NCBI RefSeq assembly: GCF_025994315.1
Contig: NZ_BAQE01000032.1
Origin: Swaminathania salitolerans
Lineage (GTDB): Bacteria > Pseudomonadota > Alphaproteobacteria > Acetobacterales > Acetobacteraceae
Length of the DNA stretch: 64,000 nucleotides
Strand: one strand, 5' to 3'
How positions within the stretch are numbered: position 1 is the stretch's first letter; each line of letters starts with the position of its first letter. Below the pieces are notes generated by a model. That model did not search any database, was not told the origin of the DNA, and worked only from the letters and a program-made list of their open reading frames with translations. The position numbers and the translations under genes were made by a program. Positions 48,291-57,253 of the stretch are shown one piece after another.

Positions 48291-49334
48291 ATGGAACAGG
48301 ATGATCCCTTACGCGAGCCTGTCGCGTCGAAGGAGGATGCCGGAGCCCGAACCGGCACCCGAACCGGCGCCCGAACCGGCACCCGGGCACGGGAGATCGA
48401 GAAACACGTTCTGGCATCCGGGGCGGCCGGGCTCGGTCGGCTCACCCGGGCGCTCTACCCGCACCCCGATGACAGGCCGCTCATGGGGCGGCCCGCGCCG
48501 GGGCGTCGCATTCACCCGCGCCTCTATCTCTGCGAATTCTGGGCGACGGCCCTTCTGCTCGTCTGCGGTGTCTGCAGCAATGTCGCGATCGGATCGCCGC
48601 TCAGCCCCGTCGCCCGGGCACTCGCTTCTTGTCCGTGGCTTCTGACCGCCCTTCAGGGACTGCTTTTCGGTCTGAGCGCAACGATCGCCGCATTCTCGCC
48701 CTTCGGGCGGGTCAGCGGCGCCCATCTCAGCCCCTCCATCAGCATCGCCTTCTGTCTCGGGCGACGGCTGGCCCCGACCGATGCGGCATTCTATGTTTTC
48801 TCCCAGATCTCGGGTGCCGTACTGGGTACGGGACTGGTGGCGCTGAGCGGCGTCTTGTGGCCGGAATGGGGACGATGGTGCCGCGCCGGGCATTTCGCGG
48901 CGACGATCCCGTCTCCCTCCGTCGCGCCTGTCTGGGCCGCGCTGGGCGAGAGCTCGACGACTGCGATCCTGATTGCACTCATCCTGACCTTCGGCGCTCA
49001 TCCGGGGCTGAGGCGTTTTGCAGCCTGGGTATCCGGACCGCTCTTTTTCCTGCTCAACCCCTTCGAGGCCTGGCTCTCGGGCGACAGCACGAATCTCGCA
49101 AGGAGTTTCGGCCCCGCGCTTTTCTCGGAAAGCTGGAGTCATTTCTGGGTTTATGTTGCAGGGCCACTGTTCGGGGTCTGCGTGGTTCTCGCGACGTTGC
49201 GCGCCGAGATGTTCGGGCGGATCCGTCTTCACGAGGCGAGACTCGCCTATTTCGGCCATGACGGGCGGGCGCCCTATTTCGTCCCTTATGTCCTGCGACG
49301 TCTCTTCCGGCGTCCGCCCGCTGCGCGGGGTTGA
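48291..49334 (+). CDS. Aquaporin (MIP) family protein with non-canonical NPA motifs
   Basis: 347 residues with six hydrophobic helices in the MIP order. The first constriction motif, normally SGAHxNPA, reads SGAHLSPS, and the second, normally NPARSFGPA, reads NLARSFGPAL. The conserved Arg of the selectivity filter is kept. The first 60 residues are an Arg/Thr/Gly-rich cytoplasmic extension with a 12-bp repeat (TGTRTGARTGTR). Solute specificity is uncertain and not glycerol by default. Follows the CNT gene on the same strand after 27 bases. Differs clearly from the canonical GlpF in this window. Confidence 0.78.
   Translation: MEQDDPLREPVASKEDAGARTGTRTGARTGTRAREIEKHVLASGAAGLGRLTRALYPHPDDRPLMGRPAPGRRIHPRLYLCEFWATALLLVCGVCSNVAIGSPLSPVARALASCPWLLTALQGLLFGLSATIAAFSPFGRVSGAHLSPSISIAFCLGRRLAPTDAAFYVFSQISGAVLGTGLVALSGVLWPEWGRWCRAGHFAATIPSPSVAPVWAALGESSTTAILIALILTFGAHPGLRRFAAWVSGPLFFLLNPFEAWLSGDSTNLARSFGPALFSESWSHFWVYVAGPLFGVCVVLATLRAEMFGRIRLHEARLAYFGHDGRAPYFVPYVLRRLFRRPPAARG
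48346..48381. repeat. 12-bp tandem repeat in aquaporin N-terminus
   Basis: CCCGAACCGGCA, CCCGAACCGGCG and CCCGAACCGGCA are contiguous, encoding RTGTRTGARTGT-like sequence. Confidence 0.85.
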
Positions 49335-49373
49335 GCCGGAAGAAGAAGGAAAAGCGGATCGCGCGACGAGACG

Positions 49374-50081
49374 TCAGGCGCGCCGGATGATCATCGCCTG
49401 GGTGGTCGGCAGTTCGATCACCCGCTCCGGCTTGTCCGCAAGATAGGCCGAAAAGGCCGAAGCGACCCCTTCGATGATCGAATAGTCATGCGTGACGATA
49501 ATTCCGCCCGGCACCATGCGCGGGTAGAAATAGGAGAGACCTGCGAGGGTCGCCTCATGCAGATCGACATCGAGATGGACGAAGCTGTAGCGACGTTCCT
49601 CGAGGCCAGCCGCGGAATCCGGGAAGAAACCGGGATGATAGCTGACCTGTCCATATCCCGCGAGCTTGCGCCTGACCGTATCGAGTGTGCCGCAGAACTC
49701 TCCCTTTTCGAAAATCGCGCGTTCCCTCTCGCCCGGAGGGGGGAGGCCTTCGAACGTGTCGAACAGATGGAGTGTGCGACTGCCCTTCACCATGCAGAGC
49801 AGTTCGGCCGAGGCGCCCTGATACACACCGAATTCGGCGAAATCGCCCTCCATCCCGGCCTGGGCATGAGCGAGTTCGTGAAGCAGGAACGCCTCGTCGC
49901 TGCTCAGAAGGGAGTCGGTGCCCGAGGCGGCCTTGCGCAGCCGGCGAAGCGTCACCGGATGCTTGTGTCCGGAAAGGAGCATCGCCTGAATACGGTTATG
50001 CACGCCGAAGCTCAGGAACCTGACGAGGCGGTTCCGGCTGACGAGTCGTCGCATGGCTTCGTTACGCATCCACATGATCAT
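49374..50081 (-). CDS. TylF/MycF-type SAM-dependent O-methyltransferase
   Basis: 235 residues. Features of this family: GDFAEFGVYQGASAELLCMV (SAM-binding motif), HLFDTFEGLPPPGERE and FVHLDVDLHEATLAGLSYFY, with the Asp-x-Asp metal ligands, and VPGGIIVTHDYSIIEG. In bacteria these enzymes often methylate sugars in surface polysaccharides or natural products. No sugar biosynthesis genes flank it. Starts at ATG 50081; a 2-codon earlier Met pair (MIMWM) is close by. Confidence 0.85.
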   Translation of the reverse strand: MIMWMRNEAMRRLVSRNRLVRFLSFGVHNRIQAMLLSGHKHPVTLRRLRKAASGTDSLLSSDEAFLLHELAHAQAGMEGDFAEFGVYQGASAELLCMVKGSRTLHLFDTFEGLPPPGERERAIFEKGEFCGTLDTVRRKLAGYGQVSYHPGFFPDSAAGLEERRYSFVHLDVDLHEATLAGLSYFYPRMVPGGIIVTHDYSIIEGVASAFSAYLADKPERVIELPTTQAMIIRRA

Positions 50082-50093
50082 GTCTCACTGACG

Positions 50094-51074
50094 TCATTCG
50101 GTGGTTGTCGGGCGATGCAGGATCTGGCGATGCGCCTCGTCCAGATCGAGGGATCCCGCAAGAAAGGCGGCGACCGTTTCGGTAATCGGCATCGAGATCG
50201 CGAGGCGTCGGGCAGATTCTGCGAGAGCGGGAGCCGTCGCGACCCCTTCTGCAACGGTGTTGCGCGCCGCGAGGATATCGGCGAGTTTCGCCCCGCCGCC
50301 CAGCGCGTATCCGAGGCTGTAATTGCGCGATCCGACGCCCGTGCAGGTCAGGATCAGATCGCCGACGCCACTCAGCCCGGCGATGGTCGCTGCCCGGCCC
50401 CCAAGGGCGTCCGAAAGACGACCGATCTCGACGATGGCCCTCGTGATGAGCGCCGCCCGGGCGTTTTCGCCATATCCGGCGCCCATGGCGATTCCGGCGC
50501 CGATCGCGATCACGTTCTTTGCAGCGCCCGCGATCTGGACACCGGTCGGATCGTCGCTCGCATAGAGGCGAAAGGAGGGAGAGGAGAGAAGGCCCACGTG
50601 ACTCCGGGCCTGATCGAGGGAGGTCGCCGCTATGGTCGCTGCGGCTGGCGCGCCCTGAGCCACCTCGATGGCAAAATTCGGCCCCGACAGGACGGCGAGG
50701 GGACGGTCGGGATGGAACTCGCCCAGAATATCGAGCGGAAGTTTTCCGGTGTCGCGCTCGAGCCCCTTGCAGCAGGCCACGAGTGGTGAAGTCCCGCGCA
50801 GTTTCGGCGCCATTTCGCGCAGGGTCTGCATCGGAACCGCGACCAGGGTGAGGTCGGCCTGCACAGGCAGGGAGGAGGTGACAGAAACGCCCTCCGGCAA
50901 GACGACCCCGGGCAGCCGCGGGAGGATCCGGTTTCCCTCCGGCACGGGGCTGCGCGACCAGAGCGTCACGCGCGCGCCCGAGCGCGAGGCCGCGCAGGCC
51001 AGAGCGATGCCCCAGGCGCCCGCGCCGATGACGGCGATATGAGGGACGGCGATACGGGGTTTGTCTTGCATCAT
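50094..51074 (-). CDS. gpsA: NAD(P)H-dependent glycerol-3-phosphate dehydrogenase
   Basis: 326 residues; makes glycerol 3-phosphate for phospholipids, opposing GlpD. IAVIGAGAWGIALACAASRS is the nucleotide fold. VLSGPNFAIEVAQGAPAAAT and NVIAIGAGIAMGAGYGENAR (catalytic Lys in GAAKNVIAI) are family signatures. GLSGVGDLILTCTGVGSRNY lies in the C-terminal domain. The ATG overlaps the rlmJ stop (ATGA), making it the last gene of the hemC-hemD-rlmJ-gpsA operon. Confidence 0.95.
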   Translation of the reverse strand: MMQDKPRIAVPHIAVIGAGAWGIALACAASRSGARVTLWSRSPVPEGNRILPRLPGVVLPEGVSVTSSLPVQADLTLVAVPMQTLREMAPKLRGTSPLVACCKGLERDTGKLPLDILGEFHPDRPLAVLSGPNFAIEVAQGAPAAATIAATSLDQARSHVGLLSSPSFRLYASDDPTGVQIAGAAKNVIAIGAGIAMGAGYGENARAALITRAIVEIGRLSDALGGRAATIAGLSGVGDLILTCTGVGSRNYSLGYALGGGAKLADILAARNTVAEGVATAPALAESARRLAISMPITETVAAFLAGSLDLDEAHRQILHRPTTTE

Positions 51075-51904
51075 TCTTCCACGATACGGGTAACGGCCCA
51101 GTCCGCGCCTGCATCCGCAGGCAGGAGAGGGAGGAGCGCAGCGAGAAAACCCGACGCTTCCTCTTCGAAACGCCAGGGTGGTCCCGCCACGATCAGGCCG
51201 CAACCGTTCAGTCGCGCCGGATCGGTCGGCGGTCGCAGGGTCAGGCTGCAATCGACGATGTCCCGCAGCCCGGAGCTTCGCAGGGCATCGTGAAAGGCGC
51301 GCACCGGCGCACGATGCTTGACCGGATACCATGCCGCGACGATTCCCATCGGGAAGATCGTCCGCGAGGCGACGATGGCTCTGGCGAGCGCTTCGAACTC
51401 GTCTCCTCGTTCGAAAGGCGGGTCGATCAGCACGAGGCCGCGTTTGAGGTCGCGTGGCGGCAGGAACGCCTTCAGCGCGGCATAACCGTCCCGATGATGC
51501 ACGGAAACCTGTCTCTGCCCGTCGAAGCTGCGACGGAGCGTCGCTGCGTCTTCAGGATGGAGTTCGCAGCAGATCAGCCTGTCCTGGGGACGCTGCAGCG
51601 ACGCCACGATCGCGGGCGATCCGGGATAGCGCGCGGGCGCTCCGTATTCCCGCACGATCGTCGCGTAATCCGCGAGGGGGCCGGGCGTCTCCTCAATGGC
51701 GAGAAGCCGGCCGATTCCGTCTTTCCATTCGCCGGTCTTCAGTGCCTCGCTGCTTCCGAGATCATAGGTTCCGCAGCCGGAATGCGTATCGAGCACGCAG
51801 AATCCTGCCGGTTTGCGTTGCAGGTGACGTAGGATGGCCAGAAGGAGGCCGTGCTTCATCATGTCTGCAAAATTGCCTGCATGGTAGGCGTGGCGATAAT
51901 TCAC
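51071..51904 (-). CDS. rlmJ: 23S rRNA (adenine(2030)-N6)-methyltransferase RlmJ
   Basis: 277 residues. NYRHAYHAGNFADMMKHGLL is the family N-terminus, with the start GTG at 51904 inside the hemD stop (GTGA). FCVLDTHSGCGTYDLGS is the SAM motif, and GLVLIDPPFERGDEFEAL holds the DPPF catalytic motif of N6-adenine methylases. AWYPVKHRAPVRAFHDAL is also typical. Methylates A2030 of 23S rRNA in E. coli. The coordinate start is supported by the overlap rather than by a strong ribosome site. Confidence 0.92.
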   Translation of the reverse strand: MNYRHAYHAGNFADMMKHGLLLAILRHLQRKPAGFCVLDTHSGCGTYDLGSSEALKTGEWKDGIGRLLAIEETPGPLADYATIVREYGAPARYPGSPAIVASLQRPQDRLICCELHPEDAATLRRSFDGQRQVSVHHRDGYAALKAFLPPRDLKRGLVLIDPPFERGDEFEALARAIVASRTIFPMGIVAAWYPVKHRAPVRAFHDALRSSGLRDIVDCSLTLRPPTDPARLNGCGLIVAGPPWRFEEEASGFLAALLPLLPADAGADWAVTRIVEE

Positions 51905-52647
51905 GCGTCCGAGCCCTTTTCTGTCGCATGGAGTGGCCCGTGGGCAGGAGAGTCCAGCAGGGAGAGCAGGGAGTCCTGATCGGGATGTTCGGCGGTGCGG
52001 ACCGCAGCGAAAGGCGCCTCGGCGAGAACGTCCGCGATCTGCGTCGAGAGGGCGAGGGCGGTGATCGTGCGCAGGATCGTGCGCCTCTCGCCTACTGCAC
52101 GCAGAAAGGCCTGTGCGGTCGCGGCGGAGTAGAACAGGGCCGCGCCGATCTCTCCTGCGGAGAGGCGAGCGCACACCGACGAGGAGAGATGGCCGACCGG
52201 CTGCGTCATATAGACCACGCGGCGCGAGACGGACCAGCCGGCATTCCGGAGGTCCCGGGCGAGATCCTGCCCGAGATGACGGCCTGTCGCGAGAAGCAGG
52301 GTCGGGTCTCCACAGGGTTCCCCGAGATGCGGGACGAGGGAGAGCGCCGTGCCTCCGGCATGATCCACCGAGGTGAAACCGCAGGCCCGTGCGCGCTCCG
52401 CCGTTTTTCTGCCGACGGCGGTCAGGGCGATGTCGTGCGGGAGGGTGGCGGCCAGACTGTTCAGGCTCTGCCCGCTGGTGACGACGACGCGGCCGAACCG
52501 TGTGGCCCCCTTCAGCGGAAGGGGGATGACATGCAGCATCGGGGCCGCACAGGGCGACCAGCCCCTCCGGGCGAGCTCGGTCATCGTGTCACTGAGGCCG
52601 GGCTCCGGTCGCGTGACCAGAACACCGGCGCGGGCGCCCTCAGCCAT
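51901..52647 (-). CDS. hemD: Uroporphyrinogen-III synthase
   Basis: 248 residues; closes hydroxymethylbilane to uroporphyrinogen III in heme synthesis. Low-conservation family; features are the paired alpha/beta domains with VVVTSGQSLNSLAATL, VGRKTAERARACGF, and GAALFYSAATAQAFL (the usual 'fxSa.av..f' pattern). Its position directly behind hemC, with an 8-base overlap, supports the call. GTGA overlap with rlmJ follows. Confidence 0.88.
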   Translation of the reverse strand: MAEGARAGVLVTRPEPGLSDTMTELARRGWSPCAAPMLHVIPLPLKGATRFGRVVVTSGQSLNSLAATLPHDIALTAVGRKTAERARACGFTSVDHAGGTALSLVPHLGEPCGDPTLLLATGRHLGQDLARDLRNAGWSVSRRVVYMTQPVGHLSSSVCARLSAGEIGAALFYSAATAQAFLRAVGERRTILRTITALALSTQIADVLAEAPFAAVRTAEHPDQDSLLSLLDSPAHGPLHATEKGSDA

Positions 52648-53758
52648 GATCCTCGAAGATATCGGCAGGCGAATCCGCCCTGAGGGACAGGCCGAGTTCC
52701 CGACCGAGACGCAGCGCCTCGGTCGGCTCGCCGCAGATCTCGCGGCGGAGATGGAAAGAGCCGTCCTCGCGTGCCACGAGCCCGGTCAGAACGAGCTCGC
52801 GATCGGCGAAATGGCCGCGACCCGAGGGGTTCGCCCTGGCTCTCAGCCGGGCATATCCGCCGATCGGGGTCCGGCAGGAACCATCGAGCACCTCGAGCAA
52901 TGCGCGCTCGGCCGTTGCGACCGCGCGTGCCTCGGGATCCTCGATGGCCGAGAGCAGGTCGAGCAGTTCCCTGTCTTCCGCACGCACGGTGACGCCGACG
53001 ATCCCCTGTCCCGCTGCCGGAGTCATCAGCCCTGGGTCGAGAATGAGGTCGGCGCGATCCTCCATGCCCAGACGCCGCAGCCCGGCAAGCGCCAGCAGGG
53101 TTGCATCGCAGGCGCCTCCCGCCAGCTTGTCGAGCCGTGTCTGGACATTGCCGCGCAGCAGACAGAACCGGAGATCGGGGCGACGATGAAGGAGCTGGGC
53201 CTGGCGTCGTACCGACGAGCAGCCGACCCGCGCGCCATAGGGCAGGGCATCCAGCGGCGAAAGCCCCTGAGCCACGAGCGCCTTTGCGGTTTCCCGCAAT
53301 GCCGGACTGACGATCAGCACGTCGCGCGCATCCTCGCGTTTGAGCGTGCAGGCAAGCGTGAGCCCCGGAGGCAGCGTTGTCTCGAGATCCTTGAGGCTGT
53401 GCACCGCAAAATCGATCTGCCGGGCGAGGAGGGATTCGTGGATTTCCTTCGCGAACAGACCCTTGCCGCCGATCTCGGCCAGACGACGGGACTGGACCTG
53501 ATCGCCGGTGGTATTGATGGGATGCTCCTGGAAGGCCCCCATATCGCGCAGCAGCGGGCAGAACCGTGTGAGCCGGGTCAGGAAGGCGCGCGTCTGCACG
53601 AGGGCGAGGGGCGAACCCCGGGTTCCGACACGCAGGGGCAGGGCATGGCCTGTGGCGGGAGGATGGGGGGAGGCCTGACGGCGCATCGCCTCGGCGGCGA
53701 CCTGCTGCAATTGCAGGCTCTGTGTCAGGAGTGCATCCGGCAAGATCGTCTGTTTCAT
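52640..53758 (-). CDS. hemC: Porphobilinogen deaminase (hydroxymethylbilane synthase)
   Basis: 372 residues; polymerises four porphobilinogens. RVGTRGSPLALVQTRAFLTR is the start of the catalytic domain, FAVHSLKDLETTLPPG a conserved loop, and LEVLDGSCRTPIGGYARL carries the Cys that binds the dipyrromethane cofactor. The first ~40 residues are an extra, Gln/Ala-rich extension, so a downstream start (MRRQASPH at residue 25) is possible. First gene of the minus-strand hemC-hemD-rlmJ-gpsA run, divergent from tsaD. Confidence 0.94.
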   Translation of the reverse strand: MKQTILPDALLTQSLQLQQVAAEAMRRQASPHPPATGHALPLRVGTRGSPLALVQTRAFLTRLTRFCPLLRDMGAFQEHPINTTGDQVQSRRLAEIGGKGLFAKEIHESLLARQIDFAVHSLKDLETTLPPGLTLACTLKREDARDVLIVSPALRETAKALVAQGLSPLDALPYGARVGCSSVRRQAQLLHRRPDLRFCLLRGNVQTRLDKLAGGACDATLLALAGLRRLGMEDRADLILDPGLMTPAAGQGIVGVTVRAEDRELLDLLSAIEDPEARAVATAERALLEVLDGSCRTPIGGYARLRARANPSGRGHFADRELVLTGLVAREDGSFHLRREICGEPTEALRLGRELGLSLRADSPADIFEDHG

Positions 53759-53837
53759 GGCTGATCTTGCTACTCCACCGCGTGAGCCGTGAAAAGAGAC
53801 CGCTCGCCTTCATCGGCGCATCGCGATATCAGGAGAC

Positions 53838-54941
53838 ATGGCACCCTCATCGCTTTCCGCCCCCGTTCTTGCGATCGAATCCTCCTGTGACGACACGGCC
53901 TGTGCCATTCTCTCCCCGCAAGGGGAGATCCTCGCCGAGCGGGTCCATACGCAGGCAGATCACGCAGCGCTCGGCGGCGTCGTTCCGGAAATAGCCGCGC
54001 GCGCCCATCTCTCGGTCCTGCCCGGTCTGGTGCGGGAAACGCTGGAGGAATCCGGTCTGGACATTGCAGGGATAGGTGCCTTCGCCGCGAGTACGGGGCC
54101 GGGTCTGATCGGCGGTCTGATCGTGGGCAGCACATTCGCCAAGGGGCTTGCAATTGCCCGGAAACGACCGTTCATCGCCGTCAACCATATCGAGGCCCAT
54201 GCGCTCTCGCCGCGTCTGCCCGGGCATGGAGGGGATGGAATTAAATTTCCGTATCTTTTGCTTCTCATGTCGGGCGGGCATTGCCAGTGCGTTGCGGTGC
54301 GGGGCGTCGGCGATCACGAGAAACTCGGCGGTACGATCGACGATGCGGCGGGGGAGGCGTTCGACAAGGTCGCGAAGCTGCTCGGACTGGGCTGGCCGGG
54401 CGGCCCGGCGCTCGAGAGGCTCGCCAGAGAAGGCGATGCGCAGGCCGTTTCCCTGCCTCGCCCCCTGCTTGGGCGACCGGGATGCGATTTCTCGTTTTCC
54501 GGCCTCAAGACGGCCGTGGCACGGCAGATCGCCCCCTGGGGTGCCGAGGCCCTGCCGCGAAAGGTCGCCGCCGATCTGGCGGCGAGCTTCCAGCGTTGCA
54601 TTGCCGATGTGGTGGCCGATCGTGCCCGTCATGCCCTGGAGCAGCTGCCTGCCGCGCGTGCTCTCGTCGTCGCCGGAGGCGTCGCGGCGAACGGCAATGT
54701 CCGTGAGACGCTCGAGGCGGTCGCCCGGGACCATGCGGTGCCTTTCTTCGCACCGCCTCTGCGTTTATGCACCGATAATGCGGTTATGGTAGGCTGGGCC
54801 GCACTCGAGACGATACGCGCCTACGATGCCGCAGGCATCCCGCTCGAGGATGGAATAGAGATTGCCCCCCGACCGCGCTGGCCGCTTGCCGAAACGGGGG
54901 AGCGCCTCAGGGCAACGCGCGGAGCGGGGGCAACGGATTGA
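53838..54941 (+). CDS. tsaD: tRNA N6-threonylcarbamoyladenosine synthase subunit TsaD
   Basis: 367 residues; transfers threonylcarbamoyl to A37 of ANN-decoding tRNAs. Features: VLAIESSCDDTACAILSPQG at the start, VNHIEAHALSPRLPG with the metal-binding His pair (HxxxH), LLMSGGHCQCV, and GLKTAVARQI. The essential translation gene is divergent from hemC with 79 bases between starts. The C-terminal tail after PRPRWPLAE is Arg/Gly-rich. Confidence 0.95.
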   Translation: MAPSSLSAPVLAIESSCDDTACAILSPQGEILAERVHTQADHAALGGVVPEIAARAHLSVLPGLVRETLEESGLDIAGIGAFAASTGPGLIGGLIVGSTFAKGLAIARKRPFIAVNHIEAHALSPRLPGHGGDGIKFPYLLLLMSGGHCQCVAVRGVGDHEKLGGTIDDAAGEAFDKVAKLLGLGWPGGPALERLAREGDAQAVSLPRPLLGRPGCDFSFSGLKTAVARQIAPWGAEALPRKVAADLAASFQRCIADVVADRARHALEQLPAARALVVAGGVAANGNVRETLEAVARDHAVPFFAPPLRLCTDNAVMVGWAALETIRAYDAAGIPLEDGIEIAPRPRWPLAETGERLRATRGAGATD

Positions 54942-55086
54942 CCGGGGACGGGACGGGTTCCCCGGGCTGAACATGGATGCCGGGCCGGACACGGATCAGG
55001 ATGCGGGCATGGAGCGCGGTCCGTCTGTCGGGTCCGGCCTCGTATCGGTTGCGGGGCGCGCCATCCGAGCGGTCACCCGACCGGGT

Positions 55087-55119
55087 ACCGAACCGGCCAA
55101 TGAACCGGCCAACGGGCCG
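55087..55119. repeat. 12-bp tandem repeat, spacer after tsaD
   Basis: ACCGAACCGGCC and AATGAACCGGCC, then a partial AACGGGCCG. Non-coding, 20-60 bases before the small membrane gene. Confidence 0.7.
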
Positions 55120-55148
55120 AAGAGAGATTTGACGTAGGAGACGACAGG

Positions 55149-55364
55149 ATGACGCAGGAAGACAATTCCTGGTTCGACGCCGACAAGACCACGGCGCGGC
55201 TCGAGCGTGAGGCCGGAATCGGAGAAGCCGATACTGCGGTGCCGCAGAAGCAACATACGATGAGGGAGGTGGTCGTCTCGCTCGTCCTGCCTTGCATCCT
55301 GATCGGAGTCGTTCTGATCGCCCTGCTCTGGGGGGTGATCTTCTGGTTTCGCCTGCTGGGCTGA
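55149..55364 (+). CDS. Small single-pass membrane protein, unknown
   Basis: 71 residues, MTQEDNSWFDADKTTARLER then one strong TM helix (VVVSLVLPCILIGVVLIALL WGVIF) near residues 42-66, ending WFRLLG. The acidic N-terminus would be cytosolic. AGGAG (55136-55140) 8 bases before ATG supports it. No family recognised. It sits between tsaD and tRNA-Ser. Confidence 0.6.
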   Translation: MTQEDNSWFDADKTTARLEREAGIGEADTAVPQKQHTMREVVVSLVLPCILIGVVLIALLWGVIFWFRLLG

Positions 55365-55475
55365 CAGAGCCCGCAGGGAGGAGGGGGCAACCTCTTGCGT
55401 CCCCGCACGAAACAGGGCAAAGAAACGCCGCTCCCGAGAAGGGGCGCCCTGTGCGGATCATCATCCGGACAGAAG

Positions 55476-55565
<90 letters not shown>

Positions 55566-56560
55566 TTTCAGTCCCAAAGTGGGCACGCCGATTCCCGACG
55601 ATCTCCCGCTAGAGACCGAAGTAAGGGCGCGCAGCAATTCGTCCTTCGATCCCATGATGCGAACATGGCCTTCTCCGACTTCAACGCGCTGGGCAAAAGC
55701 GCGCAGATGATCCCGCCGGTAGCCGCCACCCTCCAGCCAGAGCCGCCGCCGTGCGGTCGTGGCGAACTTTCGTAAAACAGCCGGCGTCACCGCCATGCTG
55801 CCGGAGCTTTCGAGCATGGCCTGTGCTCGCTCGGAATCGACTTGCGCCTGGTCGCGTAGCGCCCGGAGGGCGACGACGTGCTCCTTCAACGCCGGGTCGT
55901 TCAGATCGGCCACGCCCGCTTCGATGGCTTCGTAGAGGCGTTTCAGGCGAAGCTCGGTCTCGGCCGCGCGCCGGCTCAACTCGGCGATATGCTCCCTGCG
56001 CCGATCCGCCCGCTCCTCGCGTCGATCAAGGATCGAGGCCAGGATCTCCTCCAACCGCTCGGGCTGGAGCAGCCGGTCTCGCCCTGCCGGGCCTTGATCG
56101 AGCAAGTGTAATAGCGATAGCGCCCGCCCATGCCGGTGCGGAGTGTCATGCCTCCCCCGCACTTCTCGCAGAAGCAGATGCCTGTCAGCAGGGTCGGCCC
56201 GCTGACGCGACGCGGCGGCGTGACCTTGGAGTTGCGGACCCGCAAATGCTCCTGCACGGCATCAAATGTCTCCTGATCGATCAGGCGCGGCACCGGGACA
56301 AAGACGATTTCGCTGACCGGCTTCAGCACCTTGGACTTGGAGCGCTTGTTGAACTCATGCTCGCCGACATAGGTGCGCCGGGCCAGAATGCGGTGAAGCT
56401 GACCGATGCCTCAACGTCCACCGTCGCGGGTGAAGATGCGGTTGCGGTTGAGATGATTAACGATGGCCTTGACGCCCATCGGCCCTGAGCCGTCTTCGCC
56501 CTGCCGGCGCTGGTCGGGGATCGACACGTCAGGCTCGGTCTGACGCGCGGTGGATAGCTG
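55566..56560 (-). pseudogene. Decayed large serine recombinase (integrase) relic
   Basis: Reading the minus strand from 56560, STARQTEPDVSIPDQRRQGE is the N-terminal catalytic-domain pattern of large serine recombinases, but the first residues are missing. The sequence jumps from QGED to GSGPMGVKAIVNHLNRNRIF, which belongs to the later recombinase domain, so roughly 170 residues are deleted. A stop (TGA) replaces the expected Trp codon in RDGGR*GIGQLHRILARRTY. The zinc-ribbon part (GICFCEKCGGGMTLRTGMGG) follows, then a frameshift near 56100 shifts to a coiled-coil and C-terminal frame (LEEILASILDRREERADR). The final frame is open through the tRNA-Ser to 55461. Cannot encode active recombinase. 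Confidence 0.85.
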
Positions 56561-56653
56561 TGATCGCGGTGATCAACATGGGTCGCCGGACATCCGATAT
56601 AGCCGCCGTCAAGGGGGCTGCGCTTTCGCGAGCAAGCAAGTATCTTGTTTCCT

Positions 56654-57253
56654 ATGTTCAGACCCACGGTTGGAAAAAACGAACTCGTATCGCTCATCGA
56701 GGAGATGTCTGAACTCGATGTGGCAAGATTTTTCTACTTTCAGGAAATGGCGGCTACCTATCTGTCCGTTGGCAAATTCGAAAGCATGCTGATCTCAGCG
56801 ATGCATATGTGCGATCGCGTCAAGGTTCGAAGAGCCCTCGGGCTGGACGAAGATGCGTGGGCACTGTCAGTCGCTAAAAAGTCTCAGCTTGAAGGATCGA
56901 CCCTCGGCTCCCTGATCAAGATACTCGAACGCCATAACGTCGATCCGGCGGACATAGCGCATGTGCGGTGGATCAAGGATAAGCGGGACTACTTTGTTCA
57001 TCGACTTTTTTACGACCACGCTTGGCTTGGTGAGATGGACGCAGAGAGCTGCCAATTCATGAGGCGCCGCCTTCTCGCGATCCAGCTATGGTTGGAACGG
57101 GGAGAACGTAAAATCTGGCGCATTTTCGAACGCGTCGGATTTATCGAGCTGGATCACCTCGAAGATGGGGGATTGCTCGTCATGAATGGCGGGGTCTACG
57201 ACCTGATCCAGGCGGATATCACTAAGCTCGGATCTGAAGGAGCTGACGCTTGA
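56654..57253 (+). CDS. Putative HEPN-domain protein 1 of three-gene cassette
   Basis: 199 residues from ATG 56654 (a TTG three codons upstream is possible; no good ribosome site). All-helical character. Near residue 111 WIKDKRDYFVHRLFYD holds R-x4-H (Arg111, His116), the catalytic signature of HEPN ribonucleases, in an otherwise unrecognised protein. Upstream helices (FESMLISAMHMCDRVKVRRA, LGSLIKILERHNVDPADIAH) fit the four-helix HEPN layout. The stop overlaps the next start (TTGA). Codon use and G+C are lower than the chromosome neighbours. No cognate antitoxin (for example MNT) is visible. Confidence 0.6.
   Translation: MFRPTVGKNELVSLIEEMSELDVARFFYFQEMAATYLSVGKFESMLISAMHMCDRVKVRRALGLDEDAWALSVAKKSQLEGSTLGSLIKILERHNVDPADIAHVRWIKDKRDYFVHRLFYDHAWLGEMDAESCQFMRRRLLAIQLWLERGERKIWRIFERVGFIELDHLEDGGLLVMNGGVYDLIQADITKLGSEGADA

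Noticed and set aside
54862..55137. Plus-strand frame overlapping the tsaD end and the 12-bp array
   Set aside because: It lies mainly in the tsaD 3' end in another frame and in low-complexity sequence without a ribosome site.
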